This document shows, one piece after another, positions 8,430 to 18,913 of a DNA stretch of 64,000 nt. Below the pieces are notes generated by a model. The model saw only the letters and a program-made list of their open reading frames with translations, made no database searches and was not told where the DNA came from. This stretch comes from Sphingobium lactosutens DS20 (GTDB lineage: Bacteria; Pseudomonadota; Alphaproteobacteria; Sphingomonadales; Sphingomonadaceae): NCBI RefSeq assembly GCF_000445105.1, contig NZ_ATDP01000097.1, positions 62,001-126,000 on the forward strand. Reading direction: 5' to 3'. How positions within the stretch are numbered: the first letter of the stretch is position 1; each line of letters begins with the position of its first letter. The position numbers and the translations under genes are program-made.

Positions 8430-9025
8430 GCGGCATCTGCCTGATGATCGGGAAGGTGGATCGTGACGGGCGCCATGATGGGCAGCGGTTGGTGGGACGC
8501 GGCAACGACGATACCTCCGGCACTCAGATGGCGACCGACGGCCTGGCCAAGCAGGTCGAGCGAGACCGTGTCGAGGCCATTGCCCGGTTCGTCCAGGAGC
8601 CAGATGGCAGCGCCGCTGGCAATGACCCTTGCCAGCATGGCGCGCTTGCGCTGGCCGGTGGAAAGCATCCGCACCGGGACCTCCGCGAGGGGGGTAAGCG
8701 CCATCGCATCCATCGCCGCGTCCACCTGTGCTGCGTCTGCCCTGTCGATTGCAGCCCAGAAAGACAGTGCCTTATGCAGCGACACTTCATTGTCCAGCGC
8801 CAGCTTTTCATCGCATAGCGCAACGCCGCCGCTGCGCATCACCGATCCGCTGAATGCCGGGAGAAGGCCGGCGCACAGACGCAACAGGCTGGACTTGCCC
8901 GCGCCATTGGGCCCGGTAAGCATCGCGCCGCCCCCCGATGTGAGGGAGAGGCTGACCCCGCGAAACAGCATCCGCCCGCCGCGCACGCAGGCGACGTCAT
9001 CCAGCCGCAGCGCCGCGCCGGTCAT
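8426..9025 (-). CDS. ccmA: heme exporter ATPase CcmA
   Basis: 199-aa cytoplasmic ABC ATPase for cytochrome c biogenesis. Walker A is GPNGAGKSSLLR, the ABC signature reads LSTGQRKRAML and Walker B reads AIWLLDEPGNGLD. Length is normal. Both ends overlap neighbours by four bases: its ATG overlaps the metallopeptidase stop and its stop overlaps the ccmB ATG, so the three genes form a tight unit. Confidence 0.94.
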   Translation of the reverse strand: MTGAALRLDDVACVRGGRMLFRGVSLSLTSGGGAMLTGPNGAGKSSLLRLCAGLLPAFSGSVMRSGGVALCDEKLALDNEVSLHKALSFWAAIDRADAAQVDAAMDAMALTPLAEVPVRMLSTGQRKRAMLARVIASGAAIWLLDEPGNGLDTVSLDLLGQAVGRHLSAGGIVVAASHQPLPIMAPVTIHLPDHQADAA

Positions 9026-9429
9026 GATGCGACCATATCCTCCAGCACATGCATGTCGATGTCCGACAGACCGAAATGATGGCCGATCTCATGCACGACG
9101 ACATGGGTTATGAGCGCGTCGAGCGGCACGCCGGTTTCGACCCATTCGTCGAGCAGGGGCCGGCGGAACAGGTGAACGGTGGGTGGCGTGTCGCCTGTCT
9201 GCGCCTCCTGCCCGACCGGACGCCCGGTGTAGAGCCCGGTCAGGCCGAAAGGATCGTCAATGTCCATCTCTCGTAGCGTGTCCGCGTCGGCGAAGTCCTC
9301 GACGAACAGCACGACATTGGCCAGGTGCGCGCGAAAGGGATCGGGCAGGCGGTTCAGCGCCTCCAGCGCAAGCGTTTCAATCTCCTGCGCGCTAGGCGCA
9401 AAGCGCGGCGGTTGACGGGTCTGCGACAT
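9022..9429 (-). CDS. metallopeptidase family (zincin-like) protein
   Basis: 135-aa protein of the PF06262-type minimal zincins. The zinc motif HEIGHHFGLSD (HExxH) is near the C-terminus, preceded by a region of strand residues (VVLFVEDFADADTL). Substrates are unknown for the family. ATG 9429 (MSQTRQPPRF) is chosen because sequence upstream ([10 protein letters not shown]) looks non-family, though its ribosome-binding site is weak. Its overlap with ccmA suggests shared transcription, not necessarily shared function. Confidence 0.85.
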   Translation of the reverse strand: MSQTRQPPRFAPSAQEIETLALEALNRLPDPFRAHLANVVLFVEDFADADTLREMDIDDPFGLTGLYTGRPVGQEAQTGDTPPTVHLFRRPLLDEWVETGVPLDALITHVVVHEIGHHFGLSDIDMHVLEDMVAS

Positions 9430-9470
9430 GACTGCCACATAAGCGCAAAGCGTCGCCAAGGGATAGAGAC

Positions 9471-9761
9471 ATGATTGCCAGATTGACCGAGGAAGAGCGC
9501 GCCGCAGCGCTCGCCCGATTGCCGCTATGGACCGCCGTCGCCGATCCGGATGGCCTGTCCCGCCGCTTCACCTTTGCCGACTTCAATGCCGCTTTCGGCT
9601 TCATGACGCGGGTGGCCATATTGGCGGAAAAGGCGGACCATCATCCCGAATGGTCCAACGTCTATAACCGCGTCGACATTGTGCTGACCACGCATGATGC
9701 TGGGGGCTTGTCACAGCGTGATGTGGACCTGGCGCAGGCGATCGACGCGTTGATCGAGTGA
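9471..9761 (+). CDS. phhB: 4a-hydroxytetrahydrobiopterin dehydratase
   Basis: 96-aa pterin-4a-carbinolamine dehydratase (PCD/DCoH), which regenerates pterin cofactor after aromatic hydroxylation. The signature [20 protein letters not shown] carries the conserved histidine pair and the Trp, and the C-terminus [14 protein letters not shown] matches. No phenylalanine hydroxylase gene is adjacent; sphingomonads often carry PCD as a stand-alone gene, where a moonlighting role is possible. Confidence 0.92.
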   Translation: MIARLTEEERAAALARLPLWTAVADPDGLSRRFTFADFNAAFGFMTRVAILAEKADHHPEWSNVYNRVDIVLTTHDAGGLSQRDVDLAQAIDALIE

Positions 9762-10298
9762 TCAGCGATAGCTGAGCTGCGTTTCGATGCGGTCGTCATA
9801 GCCCTTCAATGCGGCGATGACCGACGGATCATTGGCATAGCGCCGGCGCAACATGGCCAGGCGCGCGTCCGTGCCCCGGCAAAGCTCGTCGATATTTTCC
9901 TGAATGAAGGCGCGGCGTTCCGCGTCATAGGGGTCTTCGCCGCGAAAATGGTCGCAACCATCCCGCGCCACCATGAATTCCGTCACCTCCCGCGGGAAGG
10001 GCGCGGCGCTGGCGGCGACGTCCGAAGGGGGCAGGTCGAGCGGGAAATAGGGGGCAGGCTGCGTCCGCACGGTGACGACAGGGCTGGCCGGCATGGGTGC
10101 TGCGGCCACCTTGGCCGGTGCGGGCTTCGGCGGTTCAACGGGCTGGGGCGCTGGCGGCTCGGGAGCAGCAGCCTGCGCGGCAGGCGGCTGGGGCGGCTGG
10201 GCGTCATTGCCCGCCTGCGCGCTGTCATCAGACGCGCGGCAGCCGGCGGTCAGCGCCAGCATCATAGCCATCGGAACCAGCACAATAGGCCTGCTCAC
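9762..10298 (-). CDS. proline/alanine-rich lipoprotein, unknown function
   Basis: 178 aa. The N-terminus ends in a lipobox (ALTAGC, lipidated Cys about residue 20). It is followed by about 50 residues of PPQPPAAQ-type low complexity, a likely periplasmic linker, then a compact C-terminal helical domain with two cysteines (DGCDHFRGEDPYDAERRAF and ELCRGTDARL). Starts at GTG 10298, whose bases overlap the patatin stop (GTGA), so it is translationally coupled to the patatin. Convergent with phhB: the two stops abut at 9761/9762. Confidence 0.72.
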   Translation of the reverse strand: MSRPIVLVPMAMMLALTAGCRASDDSAQAGNDAQPPQPPAAQAAAPEPPAPQPVEPPKPAPAKVAAAPMPASPVVTVRTQPAPYFPLDLPPSDVAASAAPFPREVTEFMVARDGCDHFRGEDPYDAERRAFIQENIDELCRGTDARLAMLRRRYANDPSVIAALKGYDDRIETQLSYR

Positions 10299-12628
10299 CC
10301 GATTTCCTCCCGCAAGCTGGCGATCAAATCCGCGACATGCGGCAGGCGCGACTCTTCCTCGTCAAGGATCGCCAGAAACGCCGCCCGCCTATAGTCGGCC
10401 AGCATCTCGGGCGGAAGCCGACTTGCCGCAGGGACACTCGAATTCACGATGTCCAGAAGCCGTTCGATGCCGTGCAGCCGCCCCCATAGATAATCATTTT
10501 CCCGATAGACGCGGCTGAAGAACGCACCGAAGTTGTTGAATTCTATTCCTTTCAACGTGGCTTCCGCCCCGCCTGGGCGAATGGCGGCGCAATCTTCGGG
10601 TGAGATCCGGTCGACCTTGACGGGATCATATTCATCCAGAGTGTCACCCTGGAGCAACGGTAGCGAGGCAATGTCGGTGAAGAGGAAGCCGAGATAGGCC
10701 AGCAACATGGTGCGGCGACCCACCTTTGGCAGTCCGGCGAGAGCCTCCGCCAGCATCTCGTCGGCCGATTCGTCACGGGCTTTGAGGTCGCGCGCCGCCG
10801 CCACCGCCTCCAGCGCGGCGGCTGCATCCGTGGGGACGGCTTTCGCCGCCGCTATGACGCTGTCGCCGTAAAAATCATGGTCCTCGCATTCGGCATAGAG
10901 CGACAGCGCACCGTAAATGGCGTCATGCATGGCGAGCACCGCGGCATCTTCGGCCTCAGCTTCGATTTCCAGCGTTTCGGCCAGGCGGCGGGCCAGGAAG
11001 CGCAAGCGGCGAATGCGAAACGCCAGGTCATGGGCGCGGAAGAAGGCAACGGGCGCCGCTGCCGATCCGCCATTGTCGCTCAGTTGGTCAGCGCCCTGGC
11101 CGCGCACTGCGGCCCAGACCGACTGGCGATAGGCTTCGCGCATCATGGCACTGTCTTCCCCGCTCAACTGGAAGAGGAGCGCACACAGCGATTCGACGAT
11201 GCCCGACAATTTCAGATGGCCATAAGCGGGGTAGGCGAAGCCGGCGGCCCCCGCCGCGCGCTGCTGCGCCTTGGCGCGCCAGGCTGACAGGCGCGCGGGC
11301 GTCGGCCGGTCCAGAAACAGCATGCGCCCGACCGCGCTCTCCACATCCGCCTCGATCCCGGGACGCAGCGCGTCGAAAATACGGCGCATCCGGCGGATGC
11401 GCGCGGAATGACGGTCAATGACATCCAGATTGTCGCGAATGGGTTGTTCACGCGGGATGTCGGACAGCGCGCCAAAGATGGTCCGAAAAAAGCCGGGAAG
11501 AGGCTGGGTTGCTCCGCTCGGCAGCTCTTCCTGCTGCCCTTCCTTGTTGAGGCGGATGGAGCGATGGCCGGGCTTGGGATCGATATAGACAAAACGCCGG
11601 TCCACCTCGCGCCGGGACGGGCGGTTGCGCAGCGCGCCGATCGCCTGAGCAAAAGGGGCATTGGCCAGCACCGATCCGTCGATCAGCACCGCGTCCTCGG
11701 CGCTGCCCCGCGCGGCATGGCGGGGCAGGGCACGCGCCAGGAACGTATCGCGAGTCGGCCAGTTGCGATGTTTGCGCATGAGCACCCGGTCCAGTTCCCG
11801 CACGGTAAAGGGGGGGAAGGCGCCGGGGAAGCTGGCCGTCGCCCGCGCCGCGAACACCAGTTCGGACGCATCGGCGAACAGCCTTTCGCCCCGCCCGCGC
11901 GCGCGAAAGCCGATCGAAAGCCGATGCTCTGTCTCGATCACCTGGGGCGGGCTGTTGAGGTTGAGGCTTTGGGGATGGCCTTCAAAATCGGTGACGGTAA
12001 CGAACAGGTCGAGCGGGTGCCCGTCGGGCAGCAGCGGCGGCCCACGATCGGCCGCCGCCATCGCGTCGAAGGCATCGAGCAACATGGTTGTGAAGATTTC
12101 GCCGCCGAACGGGGGTTCGAACCAGCGTGACCGGATGAAGCGCGACAATTTCATCCGCACCTCTTCGCGGGTGCCGGGGGCCACGGTGCGTTCTACCGCA
12201 TCGCCCGGATGTCGCGCCGCCATCCAGACGAGCGGGGTCGCCCAGAATTTGGTGAAGGCGCGGGCCGGGCGGGCGTCAGGGTCGAGCAACTGGTCGACAT
12301 CGGCATTTTGAAGCCACAGGTCCGTCAAAGGCTCCAGCGACTGGCCCGTCTCGATCGCCTGCGCCAGGAATATGCCGTTGATGCCGCCCGCGCTGGCGCC
12401 AGCGATGATGTCGGGCATGATCCGCAGACGAATGCCGCTCTGCGCCTCGATCGCCCCGATCAATGCGCGATAGACGGCCTCGCTGCCGCTGCTGGGGGCG
12501 GCGTCATCGTGATAGGCGCGGCTGGCGCGGGCGAGCCGCCACACTTCCTTGGTGATGCCGTGCATGTAGATGGCCAGGCTGATGCCGCCGTAGCAGACCA
12601 GCGCAAGCCGCAATTCCCGCTCCTTCAT
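10295..12628 (-). CDS. patatin-like lipid hydrolase with DUF3376 region
   Basis: 777-aa predicted lipid acyl hydrolase. The patatin domain occupies about the first 350 residues: an early GGISLAIYMHG, the nucleophile elbow GASAGG (Ser79) and the catalytic Asp in LIDGSVLANAPF, where patatins usually have DGG/DGA. The rest is the long helical region typical of DUF3376 patatin-like proteins from actinobacteria and alphaproteobacteria. No signal peptide, so it should be cytosolic or peripheral. Coupled to the downstream lipoprotein by a GTGA overlap. Substrate unknown. Confidence 0.87.
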   Translation of the reverse strand: MKERELRLALVCYGGISLAIYMHGITKEVWRLARASRAYHDDAAPSSGSEAVYRALIGAIEAQSGIRLRIMPDIIAGASAGGINGIFLAQAIETGQSLEPLTDLWLQNADVDQLLDPDARPARAFTKFWATPLVWMAARHPGDAVERTVAPGTREEVRMKLSRFIRSRWFEPPFGGEIFTTMLLDAFDAMAAADRGPPLLPDGHPLDLFVTVTDFEGHPQSLNLNSPPQVIETEHRLSIGFRARGRGERLFADASELVFAARATASFPGAFPPFTVRELDRVLMRKHRNWPTRDTFLARALPRHAARGSAEDAVLIDGSVLANAPFAQAIGALRNRPSRREVDRRFVYIDPKPGHRSIRLNKEGQQEELPSGATQPLPGFFRTIFGALSDIPREQPIRDNLDVIDRHSARIRRMRRIFDALRPGIEADVESAVGRMLFLDRPTPARLSAWRAKAQQRAAGAAGFAYPAYGHLKLSGIVESLCALLFQLSGEDSAMMREAYRQSVWAAVRGQGADQLSDNGGSAAAPVAFFRAHDLAFRIRRLRFLARRLAETLEIEAEAEDAAVLAMHDAIYGALSLYAECEDHDFYGDSVIAAAKAVPTDAAAALEAVAAARDLKARDESADEMLAEALAGLPKVGRRTMLLAYLGFLFTDIASLPLLQGDTLDEYDPVKVDRISPEDCAAIRPGGAEATLKGIEFNNFGAFFSRVYRENDYLWGRLHGIERLLDIVNSSVPAASRLPPEMLADYRRAAFLAILDEEESRLPHVADLIASLREEIG

Positions 12629-12697
12629 GGCGTCAGGGTCGCAGAGGCAGAGCGCATTGTCGAGGGCGATGATCGGCCGCCATCCCCTCCAATGACG

Positions 12698-13396
12698 TCA
12701 GTCAATTGTGAGTTCCGCCCAGATCGGCAGATGGTCAGACGCCTTGCGCGCGGCCGCGCTGTCGTGGACGCCGCAACTCTTCAGGGTCAGCCGATCGCAA
12801 TGCATGATGCGATCCAGCCGCGCCACGGGGCGGCGGGCGTGGAAGCTTCGGCCGCACGGAGCGAAATTATAATGCCGGCTGAAATCGGCTAGGCACCCGC
12901 CATTCGCGCTCCATTCGTTAAGGTCGCCCATCAGGATGGTGGGCAAGCGGTCGCCCTGTGCAGCGGCGTGGATGACCGCCGCCGCCTGCCGCCGCCGCCA
13001 CAGTCCCGACAGGTCGAGATGCATCCCGAACACGCGTACTGTCATGCCCTTTGCCGTGACTTCGGCCATGGTCGCGCCACGCGGCTCCAGATAAGGCAGA
13101 TGCAGCACGTCATGCGCGCCGATTTCCGCCTCCTTGCGCACCAGTATCGCATTGCCATGCCAGCCCATGGAGTCGGTCTGGATGTTGAGGGGCACGGATT
13201 TATAGCTGCTCAACGTATCGAGCAGCAGCGGCGGAATGGCGGCCGATCGTACGCCGAAACGCCGGTCCGCTTCCTGCAAGGCGACGATGTCGGCGTCCAC
13301 CTCGCCCAAAACTTCGAGTACCCGTTTCGGGATGCGTCGCCGATCGGTGCCAATGGCCTTGCGGATATTGTAACTGGCGACGCGGATCGTTTTCAT
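12698..13396 (-). CDS. endonuclease/exonuclease/phosphatase family protein
   Basis: 232-aa member of the EEP (DNase I/APE1-like) fold. Motifs in order: RVASYNIRKAIGTD (metal/Asn), DIVALQEADRRFG (catalytic Glu), GMHLDLS, ILMGDLNEW (Asp-Asn pair) and SDHLPIWAEL (catalytic His). Could act on nucleic acids or on phospholipids/inositol phosphates; the family cannot be split by eye. No signal peptide. Confidence 0.87.
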   Translation of the reverse strand: MKTIRVASYNIRKAIGTDRRRIPKRVLEVLGEVDADIVALQEADRRFGVRSAAIPPLLLDTLSSYKSVPLNIQTDSMGWHGNAILVRKEAEIGAHDVLHLPYLEPRGATMAEVTAKGMTVRVFGMHLDLSGLWRRRQAAAVIHAAAQGDRLPTILMGDLNEWSANGGCLADFSRHYNFAPCGRSFHARRPVARLDRIMHCDRLTLKSCGVHDSAAARKASDHLPIWAELTID

Positions 13397-13484
13397 GCCG
13401 TTTCAAATGCCCGAGCCTGCGCGATGTTTCCATGGGGCAGGCAATCGTTCTTGAATTGTTCCGTGCGTTTCGCCATGACAGGCC

Positions 13485-14852
<1,368 letters not shown>

Positions 14853-14863
14853 CCACGCAGGCG

Positions 14864-15382
14864 ATGAACGCCGTCGATATTCTTGTTCTGCTGGCCATCG
14901 GCGGCTGTGCCGTGCTGGGCCTGTTGCGCGGTTTCGTGCTGGAAACGCTGTCGCTGATCGCCTGGGTGCTCGCGATCTTCGCGATCCGTCTCTGTCATGC
15001 GTCGGCCGCCGAGCTGCTCAGCGCCTTCGTCCGCTCGCCCAGCGGCGCAGCCGTTCTGGCGCTTATATTGGTGTTTGGCGTGACCTTCGGTGCGGGCAAG
15101 CTGCTCGCCCACGCGATCGGCCGACGAACGCGCCAGTCGGTACTGGGGCCGGTCGACCGGGTGTTGGGCGCAGGCTTCGGCGCGGTAAAGGGCCTGATCG
15201 GCGCGACGCTGATCTTCCTCGCCTTCAGCCTCGTCTACGACACATTCTATGGCAGCGGCGCGCGCCGGCCCGACTGGCTGAGCGACGCGCGCACCTATCC
15301 GCTGCTCAATGCCAGCGGGCAGGCGATCAGCGCCTTTCTTGCCGAACAGCGCGCCAAGCAGCCCGCGCCCGAGGATCGCTGA
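14864..15382 (+). CDS. cvpA: CvpA family membrane protein
   Basis: 172-aa protein with about four TM helices (VDILVLLAIGGCAVLGLLRG at the start) and a polar C-terminal tail. The family is named for colicin V production in E. coli; more recent work links it to bile and envelope stress. It is close behind radA and probably cotranscribed; purF, another frequent neighbour, is absent. Confidence 0.85.
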   Translation: MNAVDILVLLAIGGCAVLGLLRGFVLETLSLIAWVLAIFAIRLCHASAAELLSAFVRSPSGAAVLALILVFGVTFGAGKLLAHAIGRRTRQSVLGPVDRVLGAGFGAVKGLIGATLIFLAFSLVYDTFYGSGARRPDWLSDARTYPLLNASGQAISAFLAEQRAKQPAPEDR

Positions 15383-15386
15383 GGCT

Positions 15387-15587
15387 TCAGTCGTAGCTTT
15401 TGCCGGTATGCTGGGTGACGTTGGCGTCGCCGCTGACCTGATCCTGATGCAATTCCTCGCCATGCCAGATGTTGCGGGCCAGGAAGATGACAATGACGAT
15501 CGCCAGGATGAGGGCAACGACCCAGCATCCCGCGCGTTGCAGGCGGCGGGCGCTGGGCTGTTCGGAAGGGGGCATGCGTTCGGTCAT
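15387..15587 (-). CDS. small single-pass membrane protein, unknown
   Basis: 66 aa from ATG 15587: basic N-terminus (SARRLQRAG), one TM helix (CWVVALILAIVIVIFLARNIW) and a polar tail HGEELHQDQVSGDANVTQH. The length and architecture look like a genuine small membrane protein of sphingomonads, but I do not recognise a family. Convergent with cvpA, four bases apart. Confidence 0.55.
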   Translation of the reverse strand: MTERMPPSEQPSARRLQRAGCWVVALILAIVIVIFLARNIWHGEELHQDQVSGDANVTQHTGKSYD

Positions 15588-15640
15588 GGGAACCCAAGCG
15601 TCCGCCGGCAGCAACGGTTCCGCTATCCGTTAACCCAGGA

Positions 15641-16558
15641 TCAGAGCCAGCCCTTTTCCCGATAGGCCGTGGCCGTTGCCTTCAGGCCATCCTCGGTCGG
15701 GATTTGAGGCATCCACAAGCGGCGGGGCGGCTGCATCGTCGGCGCGACCACCCAGTCGGGATGGCAGAAATATGCCACGCGATCGGGGGTCAGCTTTGCC
15801 TTGCCGCCGCGGATCATCCGGTCCGCCTGTGCCGCCATGCCCAATGCCCAGCGCGGCGTCGCCACTGTTCGCACCTGCCGCCCGACCGCTCGGCCAATCG
15901 CTGCGCCAAAGTCGTGATGATCCCATCCGCCCGGCGTGCCGTCATCAACTTCGTAGGTGCGGGCGAGGCTGTTTTCGGTTTCCTTCGCCGCCGCCAGCAA
16001 CAGCCGCGCAAGATCACCGACATGGATGACCGACAGCCGCCCGCCGGGGGGCAGCATCATGATCCCGCGCTTGGCCATGCGGAACAGTTCCAGCATTTCG
16101 CGATCATTGGGGCCGTAAATGGCGGGAGGACGCACGATCGTCCAATCGAGCGCGCTCGCCTTCACATGGCGTTCGGCCAGCGCCTTCGACCAGCCATAAT
16201 CCGACAATTCGGGTTCGCGCGCGGCAAGGGAGGATATATGCACCAGGCGGCGGATGCCGCGCCGACGCATGGCGTCGACGACCGCCACTGTGCCGCGTGC
16301 ATTGCCGGCTTCGAAACCGGCTCGATCGGGCGCGTTGACGACGCCAGCGATGTGAATGACGGCGTCGGCATCGCGCACCAGCGTATCGAGCGCGGCCGCA
16401 TCATCCAGCGATCCCGGCACCCATTTCAGCCTGGCGCGGGGCGGTTGCGCGCGTCGCGTCAAGGCGTTGACGCGCAGGCCCTCGCCCAAGGCCTGTTCCA
16501 GCACGTCCGTGCCGACAAAGCCGGTCGCGCCGGTCATGGCGATGCGAAACGGTGCCAT
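15641..16558 (-). CDS. NAD(P)-binding epimerase/SDR, NDUFA9-like
   Basis: 305-aa atypical extended short-chain dehydrogenase. The nucleotide motif GATGFVGTDVLE opens the protein, and an active-site-like YGWSKALAE (YxxxK) is at about residues 120-130. Closest by eye to complex I NDUFA9-like/NAD-dependent epimerase proteins, many of which bind NADPH without a defined substrate. It starts three bases after the proB stop and is probably cotranscribed. Confidence 0.83.
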   Translation of the reverse strand: MAPFRIAMTGATGFVGTDVLEQALGEGLRVNALTRRAQPPRARLKWVPGSLDDAAALDTLVRDADAVIHIAGVVNAPDRAGFEAGNARGTVAVVDAMRRRGIRRLVHISSLAAREPELSDYGWSKALAERHVKASALDWTIVRPPAIYGPNDREMLELFRMAKRGIMMLPPGGRLSVIHVGDLARLLLAAAKETENSLARTYEVDDGTPGGWDHHDFGAAIGRAVGRQVRTVATPRWALGMAAQADRMIRGGKAKLTPDRVAYFCHPDWVVAPTMQPPRRLWMPQIPTEDGLKATATAYREKGWL

Positions 16559-16561
16559 GGC

Positions 16562-17689
16562 TCAGATCATCGCCAGATGATCGCGATGGACCAGCACCGA
16601 CCGGGGCATTTCACCCAGCAGCGCGGGAATATCCTCGCTGCGGCGACCGGCAATCCTGGCGGCTGCAACGCTGTCATATTCGATAAGGCCGCGAGCGATC
16701 ACGCGGCCGTCCTGCGCCACGATGTCGATGACATCACCCCGTTCAAATACGCCCTCGACCCGCGCGACCCCGGCCGGCAGCAGGCTGTTGCCCTTGGCCA
16801 GCGCCCGTTCGGCACCCGCGTCCACGATGACCCGCCCCTGAGTCGTCAACCGGCCCGCCAACCAGCCCTTGCGCGCGCCCTTGCCCTGTGCGGCCAGAAA
16901 GATGGAGCCACGGCCGCCATTCGCCCAATGCGACAGCGGTGCGTCGACCTTGCCGGAGATGATCGCCAAATGCGCGCCCGCCCCGGTGGCGATGCGGGCG
17001 GCCTGGATCTTGGACACCATGCCCCCTGATCCCATACCCGACGCAGAGCTGCCGTCCGCCATCGCCGCGATCCGCGCGTCGATCGTTTCGATCGTTTCTA
17101 TCAACATGGCGGTCGCATCGACCTGCGGGTTGGCGGTGTAAAGCCCGTCGACATCGGAAAGCAGGACAACCGCGTCAGCCCGTGCCGCCTGTCCGATACG
17201 CGCCGCCAGCCGATCATTGTCGCCGAACCGGATCTCGGCCGTCGCCACGCTGTCATTTTCATTGACCACGGGCACGACATCGAGCGTCATCAGCCGCTCC
17301 AGCGTTGCCGACGCATTAAGGTAGCGTCGCCGGTTTTCCAGGTCGTCCAGTGTTACCAGCATTTGCGCGGCAGTGATGCCTTGCTGATCGAGCAGGCTTG
17401 CCCAGCATTGCGACAGCGCGATCTGCCCGGTGGCGGCGGCGGCCTGCGCGTCTTCCAGCGACCCGCGCCCGCCCTTGGGCAGGTTAAGCCGCCTGGCGCC
17501 CAGCGCAATGGCGCCGGAGGAAACGATAATGACCTGCTGCCCCGCCGCCTTTCGTGCCGCGATGTCCGCGACCAGCGTGCGTAGCCAGTCCACGCGCACC
17601 TGCCCTGCCGGATCGACGAGCAGCGCCGAGCCAATCTTTATGACGAGGCGGCGGACCAGGGCAGGGGGGAAGCCGGAGAGGGATGACAT
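16562..17689 (-). CDS. proB: glutamate 5-kinase
   Basis: First enzyme of proline synthesis, ATP-dependent phosphorylation of L-glutamate and the usual point of proline feedback inhibition. 375 aa with the amino-acid-kinase domain (RRLVIKIGSALLVDP; VSSGAIALG; VVPVVNENDSVATAEIRFGDND) and a C-terminal PUA domain (GNSLLPAGVARVEGVFERGD). ATG 17689 (MSSLSGFPP) is chosen; an upstream in-frame extension runs into a palindromic repeat. obgE lies just upstream in the same direction, as in many alphaproteobacteria. Confidence 0.95.
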   Translation of the reverse strand: MSSLSGFPPALVRRLVIKIGSALLVDPAGQVRVDWLRTLVADIAARKAAGQQVIIVSSGAIALGARRLNLPKGGRGSLEDAQAAAATGQIALSQCWASLLDQQGITAAQMLVTLDDLENRRRYLNASATLERLMTLDVVPVVNENDSVATAEIRFGDNDRLAARIGQAARADAVVLLSDVDGLYTANPQVDATAMLIETIETIDARIAAMADGSSASGMGSGGMVSKIQAARIATGAGAHLAIISGKVDAPLSHWANGGRGSIFLAAQGKGARKGWLAGRLTTQGRVIVDAGAERALAKGNSLLPAGVARVEGVFERGDVIDIVAQDGRVIARGLIEYDSVAAARIAGRRSEDIPALLGEMPRSVLVHRDHLAMI

Positions 17690-17707
17690 GGCGATCTGGA
17701 ATACAAT

Positions 17708-17770
17708 CCGTTCGATTCGGGCTTGTCGAGAACCCCCGCGCACCGTTCTCGACAAGCTCGAACCGAACGG
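17708..17770. repeat. dispersed palindromic repeat (26-bp arms)
   Basis: Arms 17708-17733 and 17745-17770 pair at 24 of 26 positions around an 11-base loop; the core is GCTTGTCGAGAAC / GTTCTCGACAAGC. It lies between the obgE stop and the proB start. I recall similar CCGTTCG...GCTTGTCGA elements as frequent intergenic repeats in sphingomonad genomes; a genome-wide count is needed. As RNA it would form a long hairpin between the two genes. Confidence 0.75.
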
Positions 17771-17788
17771 AGGCGGGCTACAGAGTCG

Positions 17789-18883
17789 TCAAATCGGCGA
17801 CCAGGGTTTCTCGGCCTCGGGCGCGTCTTCTTCCTCGCCTTGGGCCGGCGTATCCAGCATCGGCAACACTGCGTCCAGCAGCGCGCCCACGCCCTCGCCG
17901 GTCGCGCCCGAAATGATGAACACATCCTCGACGCCGGCTTCCTCGCGCAATTGGCTGGCAATATCTTCCATCAGTTCCTGGCCGAGCAGATCGCCCTTGT
18001 TGAGCGCCACCAGCTGCGGCTTTTCATCCAGGCCGCCGCCATAGGCCGCCAGTTCATCGGTCACGATGCGGAAGGCGTCGACGGGATCGTCTCCGGTCGC
18101 GTCGATAAGGTGCAACAGCACCCGGCAGCGTTCGATATGGCCAAGGAACCGATCGCCAATCCCCGCGCCTTCGGCGGCGCCTTCGATCAGGCCGGGAATA
18201 TCCGCCAGCACGAATTCGCGATCGCGGTGCAGCACCACGCCCAGTTGCGGCTTTGTGGTGGTGAAGGCATAGGCGCCGACCTTCGCCTTGGTATTCGTCA
18301 CCTGATTGATGAGGGTCGACTTGCCGGCATTGGGCATGCCGACGAGGCCCACATCGGCCAGCAGCTTCAACCGCAGCCATACCCACATTTCCTGGCCCGG
18401 CCAGCCGGTGCCATGCTGACGCGGGGCGCGATTGGTGCTGGTCTTGTACGACAGGTTGCCGCGGCCGCCATCGCCGCCGCGCAGCAGGGTGATGCGCTGG
18501 CCCACTTCGGTGAAGTCGGCGAGCAATTCCTGCTCATATTCCATCGACCCGTCTTCATCATCCTCCGTCCCCTCGATCGGGGTGGGATCGGACAGGATTT
18601 GCGTGCCGACGGGGACTTTGATGACCAGGTCGTCTCCGCCCGCGCCATAGCGATTCTTGCCCATGCCGGGCTGGCCGCGCTGCGCCTTGAAATGCTGCGT
18701 GTAGCGAAAGTCGATCAGCGTGTTGAGGCCGGCCACCGCTTCAAAGATGATGTCGCCCCCCTTGCCGCCATTGCCGCCGTCCGGGCCGCCATATTCGACA
18801 TATTTTTCGCGCCGAAAGCTGACCGCGCCGGGACCGCCCCAGCCGGACTTGATATAGATTTTCGCTTGATCGAGGAAATGCAT
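17789..18883 (-). CDS. obgE: GTPase ObgE/CgtA
   Basis: 364-aa ribosome-associated GTPase needed for 50S assembly and stress control. The glycine-rich Obg fold covers about residues 1-158 (GGPDGGNGGKGGDIIFE), the G domain follows with G1 GMPNAGKSTLI, G3 DIPGLIEGA and G4 NKGD, and the C-terminal tail is short and acidic (GEEEDAPEAE). Usually sits directly behind rplU-rpmA; here a three-gene block and a GNAT gene intervene. Confidence 0.96.
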   Translation of the reverse strand: MHFLDQAKIYIKSGWGGPGAVSFRREKYVEYGGPDGGNGGKGGDIIFEAVAGLNTLIDFRYTQHFKAQRGQPGMGKNRYGAGGDDLVIKVPVGTQILSDPTPIEGTEDDEDGSMEYEQELLADFTEVGQRITLLRGGDGGRGNLSYKTSTNRAPRQHGTGWPGQEMWVWLRLKLLADVGLVGMPNAGKSTLINQVTNTKAKVGAYAFTTTKPQLGVVLHRDREFVLADIPGLIEGAAEGAGIGDRFLGHIERCRVLLHLIDATGDDPVDAFRIVTDELAAYGGGLDEKPQLVALNKGDLLGQELMEDIASQLREEAGVEDVFIISGATGEGVGALLDAVLPMLDTPAQGEEEDAPEAEKPWSPI

Positions 18884-18913
18884 GGCGCGCCCATAGCCCC
18901 ATTGGCGCGAAAG

